DNA of 64,000 bases from Rhodanobacter sp. (GTDB lineage Bacteria; Pseudomonadota; Gammaproteobacteria; Xanthomonadales; Rhodanobacteraceae). The notes beneath the pieces are model-generated. The model had not been told where the DNA came from and did not search any database. It was given only the letters and a program-made list of their open reading frames with translations. The position numbers and the translations under genes are program-made. Shown in pieces: positions 42,767 to 50,886 of the stretch; positions within the stretch are counted from its first letter, which is position 1; each line of letters opens with the position of its first letter. The DNA lies in the NCBI GenBank assembly GCA_027307195.1, contig DAHUXL010000016.1:20662-84661 (forward strand), given 5' to 3'.

Positions 42767-43645
42767 ATGGCTGAAATACTGGAGACGGCGATTGCCGACA
42801 GGTCGAAACTGCACGTGCATGGCGCGATGGCGATTCCAAATATCGTGGCGTTTCTGACATCAGGTACCCCGTGGAGTCCCGCCGCGGCAATGGGCGCTTC
42901 GCTGGCTTCGCGTCACGGGTCTGTGCTGACCGGCTGCTTCATCGACCCTATTCTGCGCGACTTCAGCGTGTCGGATATCGAGTCCACGATCCCGACGCTG
43001 GCTCAAGACGACGTGCTTTTCGACACGCCGAGCGCAACCGACTTCATCGCCTTTGCCAGGCGGAACGACGTGGCCGAGACGAACTGGGCTGTCGTGCAGG
43101 CAGATGTCGAAGACGCCATCACGCAGCTTGCCGCCTGGCATGATCTGGCGGTAGTCGAAAGCAGCATGATGGAAGTGCATGAGTTGCTCACCTTCCTGAC
43201 GCATCTCTTGTGGAGCTGCCGATTGCCCTGCATCCTCCTGCCGAAGCTGTGCACGGACCTGCCACCCTTCGAGCGCATCGTCGTCGGCTGGAACGGCAGT
43301 CCTCAGGCCATCCGCGCGATTCACGCAGCGATGCCATTTCTGCTGGACGCCAAAGAAGTCTGGATCCTGGACGGGACTGACGAGAATGGCGAAGGCCATG
43401 CCGGCATACCCAAGTTCGATCCCTGCCGGTTTCTCGGGCAGCACGGTGTAACAGCCCATCAGCATCGATTCGATAGTGACGTGGGGATCGTCGGGGGCGC
43501 CTTGATATGGGAGGCACAGCAGCTTCGTGCCGATTTGTTTGTGCTTGGCGCATTCAGCCATTCACGTCTTCGCGAAAGGGTCGCAGGCGGCGTGTTCAGA
43601 TGCATGCTCGAGAACGCGAAAATACCGATGTTGCTGCAGCACTGA
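42767..43645 (+). CDS. Two-domain universal stress protein (1)
   Basis: A 292-aa protein with two UspA-like halves. The N-terminal half is degenerate (WSPAAAMGASLASRHGSVLTGCF). The C-terminal half has FERIVVGWNGSPQAIRAIHAAMPF near 168 and ADLFVLGAFSHSRLRERVAGG near 255, where the G-x2-G loop is altered, so ATP binding is doubtful. It is related to the proteins at 43670 and 44970. GGAGGG at 42756-42761 supports ATG 42767; a frame from 42641 is open but lacks such a site. Converges on the next USP gene with 24 bases between stops. Confidence 0.85.
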   Translation: MAEILETAIADRSKLHVHGAMAIPNIVAFLTSGTPWSPAAAMGASLASRHGSVLTGCFIDPILRDFSVSDIESTIPTLAQDDVLFDTPSATDFIAFARRNDVAETNWAVVQADVEDAITQLAAWHDLAVVESSMMEVHELLTFLTHLLWSCRLPCILLPKLCTDLPPFERIVVGWNGSPQAIRAIHAAMPFLLDAKEVWILDGTDENGEGHAGIPKFDPCRFLGQHGVTAHQHRFDSDVGIVGGALIWEAQQLRADLFVLGAFSHSRLRERVAGGVFRCMLENAKIPMLLQH

Positions 43646-43669
43646 TCGCTTGCCGACCTTGTCCTTGAA

Positions 43670-44554
43670 TCAGTGCTGCAGGAAGACAGGAAGATCGGCA
43701 TTCGCCATGACATGCCTGGTTGCACCGCCGAACACGCGTTCGCGGATGCGTGAATGCCCGTAAGCCCCCATCACCAGCAGATTCGCGCGCACTTCATGCG
43801 CCTTCTGAAGCAGGTTCTTGCCGGCTTCGTCGGCCGGCGCACTGGTGCAATGCAGCTTTGCGGCAATGCCGTGATGCATCAGGTAGGCGATGGGATCCGG
43901 CTCCATCACGCCGACCGGGTCGTCGTATGGTGTGCGCACTTCACCGTTGACCAGGATTACCTCCTTGGCGAGCTGAATCAGGGGCAGAGCGCTATGCAGG
44001 GCGCGTGTTGCTTCAAAACTGCCGTTCCAGCCAATCACGATGCGATCGAAAGACACGGTGTCGTCCCACTCCGGTGGCAACACGAGGCAGGGGATCCGAC
44101 TGCTCAACATGCCTTCGCCGAGGATATCGGAAACATGCGCCGCATCGACCATGTCGCGCTCGATCACAGCCAGGTCATGCCACGCGCCGAGCGTTCGCAG
44201 CGTGGGCGCAATCGCCGTATGAGTCACGACCCATGAGATGTGATGCACGCCAAGCTCCCTGGCGAAGGCGCGAAACGCGACAGACTCATCCGGATGCACA
44301 TACTCCATATCATCAAGCAAGCTCATCGCTGCGGGATCGCACTCATTGGCGCGCAGTTCACGCAGGCTATCGGGTACGTGACAGCCAGTGACATTGGCAT
44401 TCCACTGCGTCGCGAGATCGACGGCGGTCAACAATGCGGAACTCCATGGACCGGTGGATGTAACCAGGGCGAGAATGTCGTGGAATTGCGACGCCGATGG
44501 GTTCGCCTCGTGTGACTTGGCAACGGACGTCTTGTAAGGCTCGTCGACGAGCAT
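43670..44554 (-). CDS. Two-domain universal stress protein (2)
   Basis: A 294-aa relative of the protein at 42767. Its N-terminal half contains ALVTSTGPWSSALLTAVDLA and WHDLAVIERDM. The C-terminal half has FDRIVIGWNGSFEATRALHSALPL near 170 and ANLLVMGAYGHSRIRERVFGG near 258. The latter is closer to an intact UspA loop (GAYGHSR). GGAG stands 8 bases before ATG 44554; the longer open frame upstream runs through the intergenic region and was not used. Confidence 0.87.
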   Translation of the reverse strand: MLVDEPYKTSVAKSHEANPSASQFHDILALVTSTGPWSSALLTAVDLATQWNANVTGCHVPDSLRELRANECDPAAMSLLDDMEYVHPDESVAFRAFARELGVHHISWVVTHTAIAPTLRTLGAWHDLAVIERDMVDAAHVSDILGEGMLSSRIPCLVLPPEWDDTVSFDRIVIGWNGSFEATRALHSALPLIQLAKEVILVNGEVRTPYDDPVGVMEPDPIAYLMHHGIAAKLHCTSAPADEAGKNLLQKAHEVRANLLVMGAYGHSRIRERVFGGATRHVMANADLPVFLQH

Positions 44555-44828
44555 GTGAGATCTCCAGCTGATGCATGCATGTGCTGCCACAGGGCCCGCG
44601 AATAAAGTACCTATGACTGATCTTCCGGATACGGCTCGCGCTTGAAGCCAAATTCCTCGCTGGCTCGCGCATCGGCGCGTTGTAGACCACATCGATCGAA
44701 AGCATCTCCAAGTGCGGCCGACGTCTGTTTGGCAATGGAAACCAAGGTGGAAGACCCGGCAGCCTGGCAGGGAGCCCGTTGCTGTGGGCTCTGCACATAC
44801 CTTTTATCGAGCCGGTGCCTGCGCGCAC

Positions 44829-44842
44829 TTGACGGTGGTCAA
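44829..44842 (-). promoter_or_regulatory. FNR-type site (TTGACGGTGGTCAA)
   Basis: Symmetric variant with both half-sites TTGAC/GTCAA. If it serves the minus strand, transcription would start near 44794 with a leader of about 240 bases to the stress protein start at 44554; TAAAAG at 44806-44801 is a possible -10. Its target is less certain than for the other sites. Confidence 0.45.
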
Positions 44843-44895
44843 GTGAAGCAGGGATTGCGCCTGCGCAGCCCGCACATCGGCTGTGTCGACAACGG

Positions 44896-44909
44896 TTGAC
44901 CAGGATCAA
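44896..44909 (+). promoter_or_regulatory. FNR-type site (TTGACCAGGATCAA)
   Basis: One mismatch from consensus. Centred at 44902.5; AAGAGT at 44930-44935 is near the expected -10, predicting a start near 44942, 28 bases before ATG 44970. Confidence 0.6.
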
Positions 44910-44969
44910 GACGAATGCCACGCGCCTGGAAGAGTGTTGGCGCACTGAATCCCTCTGCGGTGCACCGTC

Positions 44970-45773
44970 ATGCTCGAGATACTCGTCAACATCGAAGAAA
45001 TGCGCGATGACAATCCTGTACTGCAAACCGGCCTGGCGCTGGCGAGCCGCCATGATGCCTATGTGACGGGACTGAACATCGTCGAGGTATTTCCCTCGAC
45101 CATGGCCATGGCCGAAGTCATCGCCGTATTGGAGATAGAGGAAAACGAAGCCAGGCAACGCGATACCTGGTGGGCGAACCAATGCCGCGAACATGGCGTC
45201 CAGGGCGGCTGGGAGGTGATCCGCGGTGTCTACGTGCCGATCCTGGCGCGGCGCTCATGCATGGCGGATATCACGGTAAGCCGTCTGCCGAATCCCGAAG
45301 CCGGCTATCCCACCGGCATGGACTATGTGACGCGGGTATTGCTCACGGCAGCTTCCCCGATGTTGCTGGTCCCACCGAAATGGGATGGGAGCTTCCGGCA
45401 GGAGAGGGTTCTGGTGGCATGGAACAGCACGCAAGAGTGCATGCGCGCGGTGCGTGCCGCCTTGCCGTTTCTGCGCAAGGCAGAAATGGTATGCCTCATC
45501 GATGGCGCCAGCGACGAACTGCCTGGCATCACGCCACCACCGCTGCCGGTACGTGACTGGCTCACGCGGCAAGGCGTTACCGTGCATTTGGTAAGGCAGT
45601 TTCCGGCGACCACCAGCGCAGGTGAGGCGTTGCTCGATCAGGCGCATGGCATGCGGGCAGACCTGCTGGTGATGGGCGCATGGGGTCACTCGCGGATGAG
45701 CGAATGGGTACTGGGCGGCACGACGCGCCATGTACTCCAGCACGCCCCATTGCCGGTGCTGCTGGCGCATTGA
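44970..45773 (+). CDS. Two-domain universal stress protein (3)
   Basis: A 267-aa UspA-type protein. First half: MLEILVNIEEMRDDNPVLQT with an acidic segment EIEENEARQRDTWW near 60. Second half: QERVLVAWNSTQECMRAVRAALPF near 148 and ADLLVMGAWGHSRMSEWVLGG near 235 (GAWGHSR loop, then GGTTRHVL). Likely binds nucleotide only weakly. The FNR-type site at 44896 lies directly upstream. No strong ribosome site is visible before ATG 44970. Confidence 0.86.
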   Translation: MLEILVNIEEMRDDNPVLQTGLALASRHDAYVTGLNIVEVFPSTMAMAEVIAVLEIEENEARQRDTWWANQCREHGVQGGWEVIRGVYVPILARRSCMADITVSRLPNPEAGYPTGMDYVTRVLLTAASPMLLVPPKWDGSFRQERVLVAWNSTQECMRAVRAALPFLRKAEMVCLIDGASDELPGITPPPLPVRDWLTRQGVTVHLVRQFPATTSAGEALLDQAHGMRADLLVMGAWGHSRMSEWVLGGTTRHVLQHAPLPVLLAH

Positions 45774-45835
45774 GCCTGGCGAAGCATCAAGCGGAGATCG
45801 TGGCAACCAGCGCGCATGGCGCGGCAAGCGCCAAC

Positions 45836-46279
45836 TCAGTCGAATGCCCGTTCCCCGGCGAGTGCATGCGAGGCGCGCTGCATCAGCTCGGCCAGCGCAG
45901 CCATAACATCGTCCAGGCACACGATGCCGCTCAACTGGCCATCCTCGTCCACGATTGGCACGCGTCGGATATTGCTGCCCAGCATCATGTCGATGAGTTC
46001 ATCGATCGTCGCGTCCGCGCGACACGTCACCAGCGGCAGCGATTGAATATCGCGCAGTGCCTTTTCATCACCGCCGTTTTCAACGCTGCCTTCAGCCAGA
46101 AAGCGGATGGCCAGATCGCGGTCGGTCAAGATGCCGCTGGGTCGCGTGCCTGCCAGCGTGTTCTTCATCGCCACCACGCAGCCCACATCGTGCTGGCGCA
46201 TGGTGCGGGCGGCTTCGTTGATAGTGGACGATTCGTTCAACTGGATGACGCGGGAAGTCCCGATATCGACGGCGCGCAT
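45836..46279 (-). CDS. Tandem CBS-domain protein
   Basis: A 147-aa protein that is essentially two CBS repeats: NESSTINEAARTMRQHDVGCVVAM with GILTDRDLAIR (about 14-60), and CRADATIDELIDMMLGSNIRRVPIVDEDGQ with GIVCLDDVM (about 82-130). Such stand-alone pairs bind adenosyl ligands such as AMP, ATP or NADH and signal energy state. GGAG precedes ATG 46279. A perfect FNR-type site is centred 41.5 bp upstream of a start predicted near 46302. Confidence 0.9.
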   Translation of the reverse strand: MRAVDIGTSRVIQLNESSTINEAARTMRQHDVGCVVAMKNTLAGTRPSGILTDRDLAIRFLAEGSVENGGDEKALRDIQSLPLVTCRADATIDELIDMMLGSNIRRVPIVDEDGQLSGIVCLDDVMAALAELMQRASHALAGERAFD

Positions 46280-46336
46280 GGTGATCTCCAGGCAGGGATG
46301 CACCGTCAATCCTGGGCCGGCCCGGCTTTGGCTGCC

Positions 46337-46350
46337 TTGATACGCATCAA
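46337..46350 (-). promoter_or_regulatory. Perfect FNR-type site (TTGATACGCATCAA)
   Basis: Exact TTGAT-N4-ATCAA between the CBS gene and the FNR-family regulator gene. On the minus strand CAGGAT (46314-46309) is at the right distance for a -10, so the CBS gene is the likely target; it lies too far from the regulator's own start for class II activation. Confidence 0.72.
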
Positions 46351-46370
46351 GCATCTGTCGTGACGAACCG

Positions 46371-46390
46371 CCGTTACAAACCGTTACAAA
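46371..46390 (+). repeat. Tandem 10-bp direct repeat upstream of the FNR-family regulator gene
   Basis: CCGTTACAAA occurs twice back to back (46371-46380, 46381-46390), and CGTT recurs a third time at 46392, a 10-bp helical repeat. It lies about 50-70 bp before the predicted start of the regulator gene. Such direct repeats are typical operators of OmpR/PhoB-type response regulators; one is encoded at 49267-50022. Confidence 0.5.
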
Positions 46391-46429
46391 TCGTTGCCGA
46401 GACGAAGCATGCTTGTTACGGGCCGGGCC

Positions 46430-46435
46430 TAGAGT
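46430..46435 (+). promoter_or_regulatory. Putative -10 element of the FNR-family regulator gene
   Basis: TAGAGT inside GCCTAGAGTC, a 10-mer found identically in front of the ABC exporter operon (50176-50185). It predicts a start near 46442 and a 36-nt leader. No good -35 is seen, implying an activator. Confidence 0.4.
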
Positions 46436-46477
46436 CACCCCGTAGTCAACGGGGACTGCATCTCGAGGGCATGTGTC

Positions 46478-47215
46478 ATGACAATGCAGGCAACAGACAT
46501 CCGCACCACGCAGACAGCTAGCTCATACGCCCCCATGTTCATGGCGGCCTCCGGCGGCGACCATGGCATCGACATCGAAGCGATTCGCGAACATGTTCAG
46601 GTGCGACGCTGCAAGCACGTCGCCGGACAGAGCATCTATCACGCCGGCCAGCCGTTCCATGCGATCTATCTGGTGCATGCCGGCTCCTACAAGATCTGCG
46701 AACTGGCCGACGATGGCCGTGAACAGGTTTCCGGTTTCCGCATGCGCGGCGACCTGATGGGTGTGGAATCCATTGGCCTGAAAGCCTATGCGAGCGACGT
46801 GATCGCCCTGGAAGGCAGCGAGGCGTGGGAACTGCCATATCCGGCTGTACTGCGCGCCTGCCTGCATGTGCCGGAACTGCACGCACACCTGACCTCGGCC
46901 CTGGCCGCGGAAATTCGCTGCGATCGTTCGTGGATGCTGATGTTTGGCACGCTGGCTGCGGAACGTCGGGTGGCTGCCTTCCTGCTTGACGTCGCTGCAC
47001 GTTACGCACGCATGGGTTACAGCGCGAAGCACTTCATCTTGCGCATGAGCCGCATCGACATGGCCAGTTTCCTGGCTCTCAAGCATGAAACCGTCAGCCG
47101 TGCGCTGTCGCACCTGCATGACATGAGCTACATCGATGTGCAGCGTCGCGAAGTGCGCGTGCTGGACGTCAATGGTCTGCGTTCGATGGCCGGGATGAGC
47201 GCCGCGTTGAACTGA
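46478..47215 (+). CDS. Crp/Fnr-family transcription regulator without the Fe-S cysteines
   Basis: A 245-aa regulator. Residues about 33-150 form the cyclic-nucleotide-binding-like domain (SIYHAGQPFHAIYLVHAGSY, FRMRGDLMGVESIG); about 160-235 form the winged helix (RIDMASFLALKHETVSRALS). The recognition helix E204-x-x-S207-R208 matches FNR E209/S212/R213, which reads TTGAT-N4-ATCAA, exactly the palindrome repeated in this island. The FNR cluster cysteines are missing: there is no N-terminal C-x2-C-x5-C, and the C122 position is W117. Oxygen sensing must differ (haem, NO, or only expression control, as in DNR/FixK proteins). GAGGG lies 10 nt before ATG 46478. Confidence 0.9.
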   Translation: MTMQATDIRTTQTASSYAPMFMAASGGDHGIDIEAIREHVQVRRCKHVAGQSIYHAGQPFHAIYLVHAGSYKICELADDGREQVSGFRMRGDLMGVESIGLKAYASDVIALEGSEAWELPYPAVLRACLHVPELHAHLTSALAAEIRCDRSWMLMFGTLAAERRVAAFLLDVAARYARMGYSAKHFILRMSRIDMASFLALKHETVSRALSHLHDMSYIDVQRREVRVLDVNGLRSMAGMSAALN

Positions 47216-47221
47216 GCGGGG

Positions 47222-49258
47222 TCACGCGTCGCCGTCGCGATCGAGCACGCGGCGGATGGCGGCACCGAGCTGCTCGTGGCGATAGGGTTTGCGCAGCAAT
47301 TCGAAGACACCGAAAGTACGGGTGTCGATGTCCATTGATGCGTATTCGTAGCCGGAAGTGAAAAGCACTGGAAGGTGCGGATGTCGCTCGCGTGCTTTCG
47401 CTGCCAGTTCGAAGCCCGTCATTTCGCCGCCGAGCACGATATCCGTAAAGAGCAGATCGATTTCCGGATGCTTCGCCAGTTGTTCCAGCGCGGTGGCGGC
47501 ATCGCTGGCTTCGAAAGGCTGATAGCCCAGCGTACGCAGGAAAGCGATGGCTACGCGCCGCACTCCCGATTCGTCTTCCACCACCATTACGGTCTCGTGA
47601 CCACGGCGCGACATCGGGACCGATGGCTTTTCAGTACTGGTTGAAGCGGCAATGGGCAGATAAAGCTCGATACGCGTGCCGCGACCCACCTGACTCTCGA
47701 TATTGAGATGTCCACCGGACTGCTTTACAAAGCCGTAAACCATGCTGAGGCCGAGGCCGCTGCCTTTGCCGACTTCCTTGGTGGTGAAGAATGGTTCCAG
47801 CACATGTGCCATGACTTTCGGCGACATGCCGGTACCGGTATCCGAGACAGCAAAAACGATGTAGCGACCCTGCGCCAGCCGCGAATCATCTTCGGGGTTC
47901 ACGAGGTAATAAGCTGATCGCGCCGTGATCCCAAGGCGTCCACCATTTGGCATCGCATCGCGTGCATTGAGCGCGAGATTGATCAGTGCCGCTTCCAGTT
48001 CTCCCGGGTCGGCGTATACCTGAGGCACATCGCTGGGGCACTCGGCGGTCACCGTAATGCGTTCGCCCAGCGTGCGACCGAGCATCTCGCTCAGGTCGGC
48101 CAGCAATTGCACCGTGTCCACGGCGTGCGGCAACAGATGCTGACGACGGGAGAAGGCAAGCAGTTTGCGGGTAAGCGTCGCACCGCGCTCGACGGCGCGC
48201 GAAGCGCTTTCAAGGGTTTCACGTGTCGCTGAATCATCCGGCATATCGATTTCCAGCAACTGCAGGTTGCCGGAAATCACCGTCAGCAGGTTGTTGAAAT
48301 CATGCGCGATGCCGCCGGTGAGCTGACCGAGTGCGTCCAGACGCTGCGAATGCGCCAGTTGCTCTTCGCTGTGTCCGCGCTGAATGGATGCGGCCAGGAT
48401 GTTGGCGACCGATTGCAGAAAATTCAAGCGATCCCGATCGAAGTAACCCTTCTGACGCGCCAGTGCCAGCAACAGCCCAACGGGTCCGTGCCGATCGGGC
48501 AACAGCACGAGGGCGGCGTCCTGGTAATCATCGCTCAGGGCCGGGCATATGCTGCGAAGACTTTCGATGACGGCTGACTGAGCAGGTAGCCGCTCATCGA
48601 CATCCGTCGACGCGCTGCCTGCCAGGGCCTGCAGCGCCGGATTCCCCGACAGGCTCTCCAGCACCGCTTGAGGCAGACCGATCGATGCGGGAACCTGCAG
48701 GCGGACATGGCGGGGATCAGTCAGCATGATTGCCGCTGCGGGAATATCGAGGGTGGCGGCCACCGACCCTGGAATCTCGTCAATGGCTTTTTCGCGATGG
48801 GTGGCCTCGAGCAGACGCCGGCCCATCTGGACCATGGCGGCGTCATAACGGGCCCGTTGCAGGGCCTGGCGCGCACGTTGCGTTTCGGAAATATCGCGGA
48901 TCGATGCTGCATACAGCGTTCCCGCCGATGCAACGACCGGGCTCAGGCCGATTTCCACCGGGAAAGATTGGCCATCGGCGCGTACGCCGGTCAACTCGTA
49001 GCCGGCGCCCATCGCGCGTTCACGTGGGTGGGACGTGTAATCGGCGCGATGGGCAATATGCGCCTGCCGCACCGTCGCCGGCAGCAGCGCTTCCACCTGC
49101 AAGCCGGCAAGCGCGCCCGCCGCATAGCCAAACAGGCGCTCTGCATGCGCATTGGTCAATACGATGACGCCTTGCCGATCGACCACGATCATCGCATCGG
49201 GGGCCGCCTCGAATAACGAGCGGAACAGATCGGCATCGGGGGCTTGCTTGCTGAACAT
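47222..49258 (-). CDS. PAS-GAF hybrid sensor histidine kinase with C-terminal receiver
   Basis: A 678-aa soluble hybrid kinase. Domains: PAS (about 10-125, FEAAPDAMIVVDRQGVIVLT), GAF-like (about 140-295), HisKA with phospho-acceptor H319 in GGIAHDFNNLL, HATPase (N box NLALNARDAMPNGG near 428; G boxes DTGTGMSP near 473 and GKGSGLGLSMVYG near 497) and a receiver domain with D606 (LLFTDIVLGG) and LLRKPY. No transmembrane segment, so it senses a cytoplasmic cue. The IAHDFNN family often has a receiver at this place. It lies 8 bases downstream of the response regulator gene and ends 6 bases from the FNR-family gene, tail to tail. Confidence 0.92.
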   Translation of the reverse strand: MFSKQAPDADLFRSLFEAAPDAMIVVDRQGVIVLTNAHAERLFGYAAGALAGLQVEALLPATVRQAHIAHRADYTSHPRERAMGAGYELTGVRADGQSFPVEIGLSPVVASAGTLYAASIRDISETQRARQALQRARYDAAMVQMGRRLLEATHREKAIDEIPGSVAATLDIPAAAIMLTDPRHVRLQVPASIGLPQAVLESLSGNPALQALAGSASTDVDERLPAQSAVIESLRSICPALSDDYQDAALVLLPDRHGPVGLLLALARQKGYFDRDRLNFLQSVANILAASIQRGHSEEQLAHSQRLDALGQLTGGIAHDFNNLLTVISGNLQLLEIDMPDDSATRETLESASRAVERGATLTRKLLAFSRRQHLLPHAVDTVQLLADLSEMLGRTLGERITVTAECPSDVPQVYADPGELEAALINLALNARDAMPNGGRLGITARSAYYLVNPEDDSRLAQGRYIVFAVSDTGTGMSPKVMAHVLEPFFTTKEVGKGSGLGLSMVYGFVKQSGGHLNIESQVGRGTRIELYLPIAASTSTEKPSVPMSRRGHETVMVVEDESGVRRVAIAFLRTLGYQPFEASDAATALEQLAKHPEIDLLFTDIVLGGEMTGFELAAKARERHPHLPVLFTSGYEYASMDIDTRTFGVFELLRKPYRHEQLGAAIRRVLDRDGDA

Positions 49259-49266
49259 GTCGCTGC

Positions 49267-50022
49267 CTATATCCGCCGGACCGTGGGCGAGAACAGGTAA
49301 CCGGTGCCACGAATCGACTTGATCCGTTGCGGATGGGCGGGGTCGGGCTCGATCTTGCGGCGCAGGCGCCCGATCTGCACGTCGATCGCGCGGTCGAATG
49401 GCCCTGCATCGCGACCGTGGATATGCGTCATCAACTGGTCGCGACTCAGCACCTGATTGGAGTGTTCGACGAAAACCCGCAGCAAGGCGAATTCGCCGCT
49501 GGTCAGCGGAATGGGTTCGCCTTCCGGTCCGGACAAGCTGTGCGATTGCGGATCGAGCACCCAGCCATCAAACGACAGACGCAGGGGCTCGTCCGCCTTG
49601 ACAGCAACCTTGGCTGGCAGCGCGGCTGCGCGGCGCAAGACGCTGCGCACGCGAGCCAGCAACTCGCGCAGGTCGAACGGCTTGGTGACGTAGTCGTCCG
49701 CACCGAGTTCCAGGCCCACGACGCGATCCACCGACTCGCCGCGCCCGGTCACGATGATCACCGGACCATGCCAGTGCTCGCGCAGATGGCGGGTCAGGCT
49801 GAAGCCGTCCTCGCCCGGCAAACCCAGATCGAGCATGACGATATCCACGGCTTCGCTGCCCAGAACGTGGCGCATTTGAACGCCGTCGCCGGCGATGCTG
49901 ACGCGAAAGCCGTGGCTGCCGAAATAGCGGCTGAGGATCCGGGCAATCTCGGTATCGTCATCGACCACCAGCAGATGTGCCGGCACCATGGTGGATGACG
50001 CTGGACTGGACGAGACAGCCAT
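49267..50022 (-). CDS. OmpR/PhoB-type response regulator
   Basis: A 251-aa regulator. Receiver about 15-130: acidic pair in LLVVDDDTEIA, phospho-acceptor D65 in VMLDLGLPG, and the Lys in DDYVTKPFDLRELL. The C-terminal winged helix covers about 150-245 (LTSGEFALLRVFVEHSNQVL, DVQIGRLRRKIE, KSIRGTGYLF). It forms an operon with the hybrid kinase and is divergent from the ABC exporter operon, a usual arrangement for a target. I take ATG 50022 (GGGGG upstream); ATG 49989 also fits the receiver boundary. Candidate operator: the 10-bp repeats at 46371. Confidence 0.9.
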   Translation of the reverse strand: MAVSSSPASSTMVPAHLLVVDDDTEIARILSRYFGSHGFRVSIAGDGVQMRHVLGSEAVDIVMLDLGLPGEDGFSLTRHLREHWHGPVIIVTGRGESVDRVVGLELGADDYVTKPFDLRELLARVRSVLRRAAALPAKVAVKADEPLRLSFDGWVLDPQSHSLSGPEGEPIPLTSGEFALLRVFVEHSNQVLSRDQLMTHIHGRDAGPFDRAIDVQIGRLRRKIEPDPAHPQRIKSIRGTGYLFSPTVRRI

Positions 50023-50143
50023 CTGAACCCCCGATCCGTGGTGGTGCCCGGTCAAGTGGAGCACCCTGGCCGGAGCATACGCCAGCGCGGGTTGGCTTTC
50101 AGTAACCGGCCGGCACGGCAGGCGAGGGCGAATGCGAATTCAG

Positions 50144-50157
50144 TTGATTTCGCTCAA
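50144..50157 (+). promoter_or_regulatory. FNR-type site (TTGATTTCGCTCAA) at the exporter promoter
   Basis: One mismatch from consensus, centred at 50150.5. TAGAGT at 50179-50184 is the matching -10. Both the -41.5 rule and the -10 place the transcription start at 50191-50192, that is, on the ATG of the ABC ATPase gene. Confidence 0.6.
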
Positions 50158-50190
50158 CCCGGGGCAAGGGCAGCTGCCTAGAGTCTGCCC

Positions 50191-50886
50191 ATGGAAAACG
50201 CGGCCATCCAAGCCACCGCCCTGACCAAGTCGTTCGGCGAGGGCGCCGCCACGACACTGGCCGTGCGGGACGCCACGTTCGAGGCGCATTACGGCGAAAT
50301 GCTTTTCATCGTCGGTCCGTCAGGCAGCGGCAAGACCACCTTGCTCAGCATGATCTCGGGCATCCTGCGGCCCAGCTCCGGTACCGTCGTGGTCAAGGGC
50401 GCCAACCTGTGGCAGCTCAGTGCCGACGATCTTGCCGAGTTCCGCCTTCGGACGATCGGCTTCGTTTTTCAGGACTTTCATCTGTTCCCCAAGCTCACCA
50501 CGGCCGAGAACGTGGCGATTCCGCTGGTGCTGCGCCGGGACGACTGGAAGGCGTCGCTGAGCAAGGGCGAGCAGATGCTGGCCATTGTCGGCCTGAAGGA
50601 TCGCGGGCAATTGCCGCCGGTCAAGCTGAGCGGTGGCGAGCAGCAGCGGGTCGCCATCGCCCGGGCGCTGGTCGGCGATCCGCAATTGCTGATCCTGGAC
50701 GAGCCGACCGCGTCGCTCGATGGCGATACCGGCCGCATGATCGTGCAGTTCGTGCGCGAACACATACTCAATCCCACCCGCTGCGTCCTGATCGTCACCC
50801 ATGACGCACGCATCCTGGACTTCGCCGACCGCGTCATGCACATGGAGGATGGACGCATCACGGCCGCGGTGGGAAAAACCCTGTGA
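50191..50886 (+). CDS. ABC exporter ATP-binding protein (MacB/LolD/DevA type)
   Basis: A 231-aa ATPase. Walker A GPSGSGKTTLL near 48, Q-loop FVFQDFHLFPK near 92, signature LSGGEQQRVAIARAL near 145, Walker B LLILDEPTASLD near 168 and the H-loop VTHDAR near 200. Typical of ATPases that pair with an FtsX-like permease. First gene of four: ATPase, adaptor, outer membrane channel, permease. No ribosome site is visible before ATG 50191, and promoter elements point to a start on the ATG itself, so the transcript may be leaderless. Confidence 0.93.
   Translation: MENAAIQATALTKSFGEGAATTLAVRDATFEAHYGEMLFIVGPSGSGKTTLLSMISGILRPSSGTVVVKGANLWQLSADDLAEFRLRTIGFVFQDFHLFPKLTTAENVAIPLVLRRDDWKASLSKGEQMLAIVGLKDRGQLPPVKLSGGEQQRVAIARALVGDPQLLILDEPTASLDGDTGRMIVQFVREHILNPTRCVLIVTHDARILDFADRVMHMEDGRITAAVGKTL

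Larger units (their letters stand above)
44555..44969. other. Divergent regulatory region between two universal stress protein genes
   Basis: A 415-base gap with two FNR-type palindromes at 44829-44842 and 44896-44909. A minus-strand open frame of 61 codons (GTG 44796 to 44611) begins almost exactly where the first palindrome would place a transcription start, but it has no ribosome site and no recognisable product, so I do not call it a gene. Confidence 0.5.

Noticed and set aside
44611..44796. 61-codon minus-strand frame in the stress-protein intergenic region
   Set aside because: Its GTG start lacks a ribosome site and no product is recognised; only the coincidence with a predicted transcription start speaks for it.
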